Source: Bacteroidota bacterium
Lineage (GTDB): Bacteria > Bacteroidota > Bacteroidia > Chitinophagales > Chitinophagaceae
Assembly: GCA_023386395.1 (NCBI GenBank)
Contig: JAEWJV010000302.1
Coordinates: 1-14,052 of the forward strand
Length of the DNA: 14,052 nt
Reading direction: 5' to 3'
The translations under genes were made by a program, and so were the position numbers. Positions 6,886 to 12,796 of this stretch are shown here, in pieces (position 1 is the first letter of the stretch; every line of letters begins with the position of its first letter). The notes under the pieces are model-generated. The model worked only from the letters and a program-made list of their open reading frames with translations, had not been told where the DNA came from and did no database searches.

Positions 6886-7641
6886 TCAGAAGGAAATAAC
6901 GCCTTTCAGCTCTTCGAAGAAAACATCCTTTTTGCGTGCGGAGATGGGCACAGATGCCCCGTCGGTCATAATAATAGATGCGCCAACGCCTTTAACAATT
7001 TTTATCATGTGCCTTATATTAATAAGGTAAGATTTATGCACGCGGTAAAAACCTTTTTCTGTAAGCAGTTCTTCAAAGTCTTTTAAAGATTTTGAAGCCA
7101 CATAACTTATATTACCGGTAAGTTTTAGCTTGGAATAACTATCCAAAGCTTCTATATACATTATTTTGCTAATATCAACTATATCGTACCCATCGGCAAC
7201 ATGCACTACAATCTTTGAAAAGTTTTCAGGGGAGTTGGTAAAATAATTTTTTATAAGGCCGCTTATTTCACCATATTTATTTTGTTTATTCCTTACTTTT
7301 TCAATGGCGGCAATTATGTCAGATGATTTTATGGGTTTTAAAATATAATCCATAGCAGCCATTTTTAAGGCACGTATGGCATATTCCTGGTAAGCGGTTA
7401 CGAAAACTATTTCAAAATCAATTTTCGGGATTCTTGGCAATAGCTCAAAAGAAGTATAAGGCGGCATCTGGATATCCATAAAAATTACATCCACCTTTTC
7501 CTTTTCGATGTTTACCAATGCATCATCCAGGTTGTCTGCAATCCAGACAACTTCTACATTTTCGCAGCTTAATACAACTCGTTTAAGTATTTCGATATTG
7601 GACATTTCATCATCCAAAATAGCAACTCTAACGTTTCTCAT
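6886..7641 (-). CDS. LytTR-family response regulator
   Basis: Two-component response regulator and DNA-binding transcription factor, 251 residues from the ATG at 7641. Residue numbers here count from that Met. Seen: a receiver domain with the acidic pair in AILDDE (residues 7-12), phospho-acceptor Asp56 in FMDIQMP, the conserved Thr82 in FVTAY and Lys102 in ILKPI. After a linker near 115-140 comes a LytTR domain (about 143-248) with MYIEALDSYSKL and FYRVHKSYLINIRHM. The frame extends three codons further to a TTG at 7650 (MLSM...), but the ATG fits the start of the receiver fold better. It is the second gene after the histidine kinase, 46 bases downstream, and surely its partner. Targets cannot be told from the window; the divergent FemAB-like gene and autoregulation are candidates. 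Confidence 0.93.
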   Translation of the reverse strand: MRNVRVAILDDEMSNIEILKRVVLSCENVEVVWIADNLDDALVNIEKEKVDVIFMDIQMPPYTSFELLPRIPKIDFEIVFVTAYQEYAIRALKMAAMDYILKPIKSSDIIAAIEKVRNKQNKYGEISGLIKNYFTNSPENFSKIVVHVADGYDIVDISKIMYIEALDSYSKLKLTGNISYVASKSLKDFEELLTEKGFYRVHKSYLINIRHMIKIVKGVGASIIMTDGASVPISARKKDVFFEELKGVISF

Positions 7642-7687
7642 AGAAAGCAATTATAACAATTTTTTCTTAAGTGAATGCAAAAACCCG

Positions 7688-8434
7688 CTAAATATTTTGA
7701 ACAGGCAGCCCTAATTCCACTAAAAGGCCTTCTCCGCCATTTGCTTTTTTATCTACAAAACCAATATAAGCTTTTGTTGCTGAGGTTTCATTCATCATCT
7801 TAATACGCTCATTAAGAATTTTAAGTGCTGATCTTTCATAATTCGGGTTGCTCTGAAAGTCTTGCTTCAAACCGAGGCCGTTGTCATCAATCTTGCAGAT
7901 TAAAAGTTTATCGAAATAAAAATCAATATGCAGAAAACCGTTATGCTTTTTTGGCGCCAGGCCATGCCGCACTGCATTCTCAACAAGCGGCTGGATCATC
8001 ATGGTTGGTATATAAATATTTTTAGGTTCGGAAACGTTGTTAAGATTAATATTATAATCGAAGCTTTCATTAAAACGCAGCCGTTCCAGTTCTATATACC
8101 TTTTTATAAAAGTTATTTCATCGGCCAGCGATACTTCAGGCTTCTTGGCATTTTCAAACATCTGTCTTAATAACAAAGAAAAATCTGATAAATAATCAAA
8201 TGCTTTTTTATTCTCATTTATCATTATCAGGTATTGGGCTGCACTTAGTGAATTATAAATAAAGTGCGGGTTCATTTGACTGCTGAAAGCCTTTGATTCT
8301 AACTCTATTTTATTATTTTTACGCTCGAGCCGGATATTCTTTTCTGTAAGTTTATTGTAAGTGCGCCTGTAAAAATAACTTCCTGCTGCAATAACAGCTA
8401 AAAGAATATAATAAACAAAGATTGCAAAGGTCAT
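7688..8434 (-). CDS. LytS/YehU-type sensor histidine kinase, sensorless short form
   Basis: Histidine kinase of the His_kinase/HATPase type that pairs with LytTR regulators, 248 residues. Seen: one N-terminal membrane segment (about 3-21), a short charged, probably coiled-coil linker (25-48), then the phospho-acceptor motif QMNPHFIYNSL (53-63, His57), the N-box MIQPLVENAVRHGL (146-159, Asn153) and the G-box KIDDNGLGL (181-189). The C-terminal part with NERIKMM and GGEGLLVELGLP completes the ATPase lid. There is no periplasmic, multi-helix or TPR sensor domain, which most Bacteroidota relatives have. No in-frame extension is apparent in the 123 bases upstream. It may sense through the membrane segment or a partner protein. 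First gene of the kinase-regulator operon. Confidence 0.93.
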   Translation of the reverse strand: MTFAIFVYYILLAVIAAGSYFYRRTYNKLTEKNIRLERKNNKIELESKAFSSQMNPHFIYNSLSAAQYLIMINENKKAFDYLSDFSLLLRQMFENAKKPEVSLADEITFIKRYIELERLRFNESFDYNINLNNVSEPKNIYIPTMMIQPLVENAVRHGLAPKKHNGFLHIDFYFDKLLICKIDDNGLGLKQDFQSNPNYERSALKILNERIKMMNETSATKAYIGFVDKKANGGEGLLVELGLPVQNI

Positions 8435-8557
8435 AAGCTTAAGTTATCTGCGGACCACGATTGAGTGTTAAAAATTTTTTCGCTAAATAAACTTAAGTTT
8501 TTTTATTTTCAATTATTATGTTACAAATTGTTTAATCACAACTCTTGTATTTAATCA
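8435..8557. promoter_or_regulatory. Divergent control region between histidine kinase and FemAB-like gene
   Basis: These 123 AT-rich bases separate two outward-reading genes. They contain the perfect 12-base palindrome AAACTTAAGTTT at 8489-8500; its core AACTTAAGTT partly recurs as CTTAAGTTA beside the kinase start (about 8439-8447). No exact TAnnTTTG element was found on either strand. The palindrome could be an operator for autoregulation of the two-component system, but AT-rich palindromes of this size can occur by chance. Confidence 0.35.
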
Positions 8558-9595
8558 ATGTCCTGGGTACCCATATCAAAGAGGGAAACTGTGCTTTGGA
8601 ATGAAAAACTAAAAAATGTAGATGCAGTTTTTAATCAATTCCCCTATTACATCGCAAATGAATACAATTCATTTTTATCGAGAAGCAGCTTCATAAAATA
8701 CGTTTATCAAGGCCGGGATGTGGCTTATGCAGCCATAATCGAGATTGGCCTATACCCTGCTAAAATGGGTATTATTGAAGGCGGACCTGTATTGTTAACA
8801 ACTGATGCAGATGTTGGCGCCATAATCAATAACCTGAAAAAATTTGCAACAAAATCTGGTTATACGCATTTGCAAATAAGGCCGCCTATTAATTCTCCTG
8901 TCGTAAGCATTATAGAAACAGACAAGGACTTTGAAAAGAAAGTTTATTTTCCTTATCATGTAAAAGACAATAGTGAATTAAACATTTATAATAAACCCGA
9001 AAAAGAATTGCTTGCAAGTTTTAAAATGCAATGCCGGCGCAAAATTGTTTTGGCCGGAAGGGTTGGTTTTGAATATAAAAAAGCCGGTGAAAAGGAATTA
9101 GTTGATATAAAGAATCTTTTTAATGAAGTATCAGACAGTAAAGGTTATGGTTTTTTACCTTTTAAAATATATGAGGCCATTCACAAAGAAGGAAGGAAAT
9201 ATAATTTATGCGACTGGTACACAGCCTATTTAAATAACGAACTTGTAAATGCAGTTTTTATTGTAAAAGACAGCCAGTCGTTCTACCACTTTACAAGCGC
9301 ATTGAGGGTAACGAACTATCATCCAAACGAATCTCCTCCTGCCAAACTGCATTTTTTTGCCATGCAGGATGGCTTTTACAATGATAATAAAGCATACTAT
9401 AATATAAGTTATGGCGGCAGCAACAGTTTAGTAAGGTTTAAAGAATTATTTAACCCGGTGGAAGTTGAAAAACCGCCTTATTATACGTATGTGATTAAAA
9501 AAAGAACACTGAAATGGCTTTCCAGGTTTTCAAAAGATTACGCTGCACATTTTAGAAACATAATAAAATCTGTGGATAAGTTATTTAGAAAATAA
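8558..9595 (+). CDS. FemAB/GNAT-fold acyl- or aminoacyl-transferase
   Basis: Predicted cytoplasmic transferase of the FemAB/Acetyltransf_6 type, 345 residues, built of two GNAT-like halves. Seen: an N-terminal half with YQGRDVAYAAII (50-61), MGIIEGGPVLL (70-80) and THLQIRPP (103-110). A hinge LLASFKMQCRRKIVLAGRVG (151-170) follows, the basic segment where these enzymes carry a conserved pattern of Arg residues. The C-terminal half has DWYTAYLNNELVNAVFIV (219-236) and ends in YNISYGGSNSLVRFKELFN (281-299), the G-G...RFK.LF signature of the family. FemABX members add amino acids to peptidoglycan bridges; others N-acylate sugars in surface-polysaccharide clusters. Bacteroidota peptidoglycan usually lacks such bridges, so an acyl or aminoacyl transfer in a glycan pathway is as likely. 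Divergent to the two-component genes, which may control it. No ribosome-binding site is visible before the ATG. Confidence 0.75.
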   Translation: MSWVPISKRETVLWNEKLKNVDAVFNQFPYYIANEYNSFLSRSSFIKYVYQGRDVAYAAIIEIGLYPAKMGIIEGGPVLLTTDADVGAIINNLKKFATKSGYTHLQIRPPINSPVVSIIETDKDFEKKVYFPYHVKDNSELNIYNKPEKELLASFKMQCRRKIVLAGRVGFEYKKAGEKELVDIKNLFNEVSDSKGYGFLPFKIYEAIHKEGRKYNLCDWYTAYLNNELVNAVFIVKDSQSFYHFTSALRVTNYHPNESPPAKLHFFAMQDGFYNDNKAYYNISYGGSNSLVRFKELFNPVEVEKPPYYTYVIKKRTLKWLSRFSKDYAAHFRNIIKSVDKLFRK

Positions 9596-9662
9596 AACGT
9601 ATTCATTCAAATCTTAGCCTGTTTTTAAAAACGCTTTGGTTAATTTTTTTAATAGCTTATCA

Positions 9663-9693
9663 GCTATTTCAAAGATATTTGTTTTGAAATAGC
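9663..9693. repeat. Perfect 11-bp inverted repeat, 9-base loop, before the LacI-family gene
   Basis: GCTATTTCAAA (9663-9673) is followed after nine bases by its exact reverse complement TTTGAAATAGC (9683-9693). It lies 68 bases after the FemAB-like stop and 55 before the GTG of the LacI-family gene. It could end the upstream transcript, although no clean T-run follows, or it could be an operator for the regulator itself. A separate perfect palindrome GTTTTTAAAAAC sits at 9621-9632 in the same gap. Confidence 0.55.
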
Positions 9694-9748
9694 GGTTAGC
9701 TGCCTGCTTTAAAAAGTTTTAGATTCAAAAAATAATTTATAATACAGG

Positions 9749-10786
9749 GTGAAACCAGAAAAGGAAATTACCATTTACGATATTGCCAAACAATTAGGTG
9801 TATCTCCGGCTACGGTAAGCCGTGCGCTCAATAACAGCCCGTCAATCAGCACTTCTACCCGTAAACGCGTAAATGCTTTAGCCGAAAAATTAGGCTACCG
9901 TCATAATACTTTTGCCAGCAGCCTGCGCCTGCAAAAAACAAATACAATAGGCGTAATCCTCCACGAATTAAACAGCTATTTTATTACCTCTGTGCTTGCG
10001 GGCATAGAAAAAATTGCATCAGAAGCTAAGTACAATCTTATAATTGTGCACTCGGCCGAAAATGCTGCACTCGAAATAGCAAATGCCCGCAACCTTTTTC
10101 ATAAACGGGTTGACGGCGTTATAGCTTCCCTATCCTTCGACACAGAAGACATTTCTCATTTCAATCAGTTTCAAAGTAAAAATATACCCGTTGTTTTCTT
10201 TGACCGCGTTTTCGAAAACAACGAGAGCACTAAAGTTATTATCAATAATTTCCAGGCGGGCTACGATGCCACCAGCCACCTTATACAACAAGGCTGCAGG
10301 CGTATTGCGCATGTTACATCCAGTCTTAAAAGAAATGTGTATGCCGAAAGAATGAGAGGCTACAAACAGGCTTTGCTTGACAATAAATTAAAATTCGACG
10401 AAAAGCTTGTGATAATTGACGGTTTTAAAGAACAGGATGCCACCCGTTCGGCAAAACATATCCTGTCAATGAAAACTTTGCCCGACGGCCTTTTTATTAC
10501 CAATGATTTTTGTGCAGCCGTAATAATGCAGATATTGAAAGATGCAGGCGTGCGTGTGCCGGAAGATATTGCCATCGTTGGTTTTAATAACGATAGTATA
10601 GGTAAGGTTGTAAGCCCCAAGCTCACCACTATAAATTATCCCGGTTTTGAAATGGGGCAGGTTGCGGCACAAAGCCTCATTAATCATTTAAAAGGTTTAT
10701 GGAATATAAGCCTTACCAACACCGTAGTAATAAAATCAGAACTTATTATCAGGGAATCTTCCCTTAAATCGGGCAAACCTGCATAG
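9749..10786 (+). CDS. LacI-family transcriptional regulator
   Basis: DNA-binding repressor or activator controlled by a small molecule, usually a sugar; 345 residues, the normal length. Seen: an N-terminal helix-turn-helix and hinge (about 7-65) with IYDIAKQLGVSPATVSRALN (9-28) and LAEKLGYRHN, followed by a periplasmic-binding-protein-like effector domain starting at TNTIGVIL (65-72), with DGVIAS, PVVFFDR, ERMRGYKQAL, DGLFITNDFCA and EDIAIVGFNND in the usual order. The only possible start is GTG at 9749: a stop lies three codons upstream in frame and no ATG precedes the HTH. CAGG just before the GTG is a weak ribosome-binding site. No sugar-uptake or catabolic genes lie beside it, so the target is unclear; the desaturase 116 bases downstream on the same strand, or itself, are candidates only by position. 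Confidence 0.93.
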   Translation: MKPEKEITIYDIAKQLGVSPATVSRALNNSPSISTSTRKRVNALAEKLGYRHNTFASSLRLQKTNTIGVILHELNSYFITSVLAGIEKIASEAKYNLIIVHSAENAALEIANARNLFHKRVDGVIASLSFDTEDISHFNQFQSKNIPVVFFDRVFENNESTKVIINNFQAGYDATSHLIQQGCRRIAHVTSSLKRNVYAERMRGYKQALLDNKLKFDEKLVIIDGFKEQDATRSAKHILSMKTLPDGLFITNDFCAAVIMQILKDAGVRVPEDIAIVGFNNDSIGKVVSPKLTTINYPGFEMGQVAAQSLINHLKGLWNISLTNTVVIKSELIIRESSLKSGKPA

Positions 10787-10865
10787 GTTCTTTCTCTGCA
10801 CTTATATTAACTAAAAGCTACAGATTAAATGACAATATTGCATAAATCTTAACCCTTAAGTTTAC

Positions 10866-10873
10866 TATTTTTG
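10866..10873 (+). promoter_or_regulatory. Bacteroidota -7 promoter element (TAnnTTTG) of the desaturase gene
   Basis: TATTTTTG exactly fits the Bacteroidota primary-sigma -7 consensus and is followed by CA, as often seen. Transcription would start near 10880, leaving a leader of about 23 bases before the ATG at 10903. A TTG at 10838-10840 lies 25 bases upstream, somewhat far for the -33 element, so only the -7 part is convincing. It gives the desaturase its own promoter apart from the LacI-family gene. Confidence 0.55.
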
Positions 10874-10902
10874 CAATTCATTTTTTAAAAGCCTGTTTTC
10901 TC

Positions 10903-11973
10903 ATGAGTGTTACTCCAAAATTTGCACAGCTAAAACCATCCTTTCATGCTGAATTAAAAAAACGCATTGCTAATTATTTTGAAACTACCGGCAAATCAAC
11001 TGCAGGCAATTACGCTCTTTGGACCAAAGCCATTATTTTAGTTTCGGCACTTATTTTATTATATATACACCTGGTTTTCTTTACGCCTTCAACATTCTGG
11101 GCAATAGCTGAATGCATATTGCTTGGCGGCGCTGTTGCATCAATAGGTTTCAATATTATGCACGATGGCGCTCACGGCAGTTTCAGCAAAAGCCCTGTTT
11201 TAAACAAAATGGCTGCTGTAACACTTGGCTTTTTAGGCGGAAGCCATTTTATGTGGAATGTTAAACATAATATTATTCACCATGCTTATACAAACATTGA
11301 TGGTGTGGATGATGATATTGACGCAAAGCCTTTTTTAAGAATGGCATCAACCCAGAAGAAATATAAATTTCATCGTTTCCAGCATTGGTATTTCTGGTTT
11401 TTTTATTGCTGGCTGTATATATACTGGATATTCTTTTCTGACTATAAAAAATATTTCACCCACAAAATAGGCGATATACCGTTAAAGAAAATGGCGGCAA
11501 GCGATCATGTCTATTTTTGGCTGTATAAGGTAGTAAGCCTCTCAGTTTTTATTGTTATACCTATGATTAAAGTTGGCGTGGGCGATACCATTATTGGCTA
11601 TTTAATCATGACGTTGGTTGCAGGTTTTATTTTAAGTATTGTGTTTCAATTAGCGCATACCGTGGAGCACACGCATTTTCCAATACCGAATGAAACTTCC
11701 GGCAAAATGGAAGATGAGTGGGCAATTCACCAGCTAAAAACAACCGCTAATTTTGCAACAAGAAACCCGGTTATTTCCTGGCTGGTAGGCGGCCTGAATT
11801 TCCAGATTGAGCACCATTTATTTCCTAAAATATCGCATGTTCATTATCCAGCCATCAGCAAAAAAATAAAGCAGGCATGCAAGGAATACAATGTCACTTA
11901 TGTTGAATATCCGCGCATGTACCAGGCAGTTATGTCGCATGTTTCTTTCCTGAAACAAATGGGAACAGCGTAA
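10903..11973 (+). CDS. Membrane fatty acid desaturase (front-end, QxxHH type)
   Basis: Di-iron membrane desaturase that puts a double bond into an acyl chain (acyl-CoA or lipid-bound) in the inner membrane; 356 residues. Seen: all three histidine boxes, HDGAH (87-91), HNIIHH (122-127) and QIEHH (301-305). Gln instead of His at the start of the third box marks the front-end (delta-5/delta-6, linoleoyl-CoA-like) group. HTVEH (252-256) is an extra His pair often present in this subfamily. Hydrophobic segments lie at about 42-60, 66-85, 103-118, 160-178, 203-222 and 228-250. There is no cytochrome b5 domain, so electrons must come from a separate ferredoxin or cytochrome. It has its own promoter element at 10866 and could adjust membrane fluidity. 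Regiospecificity cannot be assigned from the sequence. Confidence 0.92.
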   Translation: MSVTPKFAQLKPSFHAELKKRIANYFETTGKSTAGNYALWTKAIILVSALILLYIHLVFFTPSTFWAIAECILLGGAVASIGFNIMHDGAHGSFSKSPVLNKMAAVTLGFLGGSHFMWNVKHNIIHHAYTNIDGVDDDIDAKPFLRMASTQKKYKFHRFQHWYFWFFYCWLYIYWIFFSDYKKYFTHKIGDIPLKKMAASDHVYFWLYKVVSLSVFIVIPMIKVGVGDTIIGYLIMTLVAGFILSIVFQLAHTVEHTHFPIPNETSGKMEDEWAIHQLKTTANFATRNPVISWLVGGLNFQIEHHLFPKISHVHYPAISKKIKQACKEYNVTYVEYPRMYQAVMSHVSFLKQMGTA

Positions 11974-11975
11974 CG

Positions 11976-12060
11976 AAGTTTAAAAGTTCACGGGTTTACA
12001 TGTTCATAGTTAAATAAGCAGTTAGCATGTAAACTCCGGGCTTTTAGAATGTTTAAACTT
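11976..12060. repeat. Nested inverted repeats with 8-base units filling a convergent junction
   Basis: Outer arms AAGTTTAAA (11976-11984) and TTTAAACTT (12052-12060) are exact reverse complements, and so are inner arms GTTTACATG (11994-12002) and CATGTAAAC (12026-12034). The left arm reads as 8-base units AGTTTAAA, AGTTCACG, GGTTTACA, TGTTCATA, with GTT at 11978, 11986, 11994 and 12002. On the complementary strand the right arm keeps the same phase but has one more unit between the outer and inner matches. The element occupies nearly the whole gap between the convergent desaturase and methyltransferase genes. It could serve as a two-way terminator or be a REP-like repeat; there is no strong T-run. 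Confidence 0.6.
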
Positions 12061-12061
12061 T

Positions 12062-12790
12062 CTAAATCTTAGTCTTTAACGAGTACAAAATAATACCCGC
12101 AGCCACGGCAGCATTCAGCGATTCTGCATTACCAATTTTTGGAACAGATATTTTCTTTTGAATATAAGGCTGAATATTTTCCCTGATACCTTTTCCCTCG
12201 TTGCCAATTATCACAAGGCATTCATTTATTTTTTTGATGGCAGAAACCGGTTCTCCATTAAGCATAGCACCATAAACCGGTATTTTATTAGACGACAGGA
12301 ATTCATCTAAATCAGTATAAATCATACTTACGCGGGCTATACTTCCCATGGTTGACTGCACAACCTTTGCGTTATATATATCTGCAGTATCCGGCGATGC
12401 TATAATGTTTTCAATACCAAACCAATCTGCCGTTCTGATGATAGTTCCGAGGTTACCGGGATCCTGTATGCCGTCGAGCACAAGCGTTATTTTATTATTG
12501 AAGCCGGGGTTTGGAGAAAACTTCCGTTTTCCAAAAACCGCAACAACCTTATTTGGCGTTTCAAAGTTGGATATTCTTTTTAAGTCCGCATTATCAACTT
12601 CTGTAACATCTTTTATATTGCCGTTATCAACTGCCCAGCTTTTAAGCGCATAAATTTTTCGTATCGTAAATCCTGCCTGTATTAATTCATCAACGACCTT
12701 TACACCCTCGGCCACAAAGCAACCTTCATTATCACGGTTTTTTTTATGGCCTAAACTTTGGATATATTTGGCCTCATTCCTGCTGAGCAT
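12062..12790 (-). CDS. SpoU/TrmH-family RNA 2'-O-methyltransferase (RlmB-like)
   Basis: SAM-dependent methyltransferase of the SPOUT class with a deep trefoil knot, modifying a ribose 2'-hydroxyl in rRNA or tRNA; 242 residues. Seen: an N-terminal substrate-binding domain (about 1-88) with QSLGHKKNRDNEGCFVAEG (11-29), then the three SpoU motifs: LDGIQDPGNLGTIIRTADWF (105-124, Arg119), VIIGNEGKGI (193-202, Asn197, Glu198) and ESLNAAVAAGIILY (223-236, Ser224, Asn226). All catalytic positions are present. Residue patterns favour 23S rRNA methyltransferases of the RlmB/TsnR group, but the target nucleotide cannot be decided. The ATG at 12790 gives the usual MLS...IQSL start and lies six bases from the start of the divergent tamL-like gene, so its promoter probably lies inside that gene. 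Confidence 0.92.
   Translation of the reverse strand: MLSRNEAKYIQSLGHKKNRDNEGCFVAEGVKVVDELIQAGFTIRKIYALKSWAVDNGNIKDVTEVDNADLKRISNFETPNKVVAVFGKRKFSPNPGFNNKITLVLDGIQDPGNLGTIIRTADWFGIENIIASPDTADIYNAKVVQSTMGSIARVSMIYTDLDEFLSSNKIPVYGAMLNGEPVSAIKKINECLVIIGNEGKGIRENIQPYIQKKISVPKIGNAESLNAAVAAGIILYSLKTKI
12763..12770 (+). promoter_or_regulatory. Bacteroidota -7 promoter element (TAnnTTTG) of the tamL-like gene
   Basis: TATATTTG is an exact match to the Bacteroidota -7 consensus, placed 26 bases before the tamL-like ATG; transcription would start near 12777. It lies within codons 7-10 of the methyltransferase gene on the other strand, as expected when the two start codons are only six bases apart. No clear TTG -33 element is found at the normal distance, so the call rests on the -7 match and the position. 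Confidence 0.5.
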
Positions 12791-12796
12791 TTAAAT

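Noticed and set aside
6827..7086. Two plus-strand open frames after the GT-C gene
   Set aside because: They run through the repeat array and antisense to the LytTR domain; neither resembles a known protein.
7642..7650. TTG start at 7650 for the response regulator
   Set aside because: The ATG at 7641 is three codons later, is the commoner start codon and begins right at the receiver fold.
9621..9632. GTTTTTAAAAAC as a terminator of the FemAB-like gene
   Set aside because: A loopless AT-only palindrome cannot form a stable terminator hairpin; the 11-bp inverted repeat at 9663-9693 is the better candidate.
10360..10687. Two overlapping minus-strand open frames inside the LacI-family gene
   Set aside because: Both are antisense to the conserved effector domain and have no family features.
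12348..12653. Open frame of 101 codons on the plus strand inside the RNA methyltransferase gene
   Set aside because: It is antisense to a region coding conserved SpoU motifs; its residues look like a mirror of that coding sequence and it has no promoter or domain.
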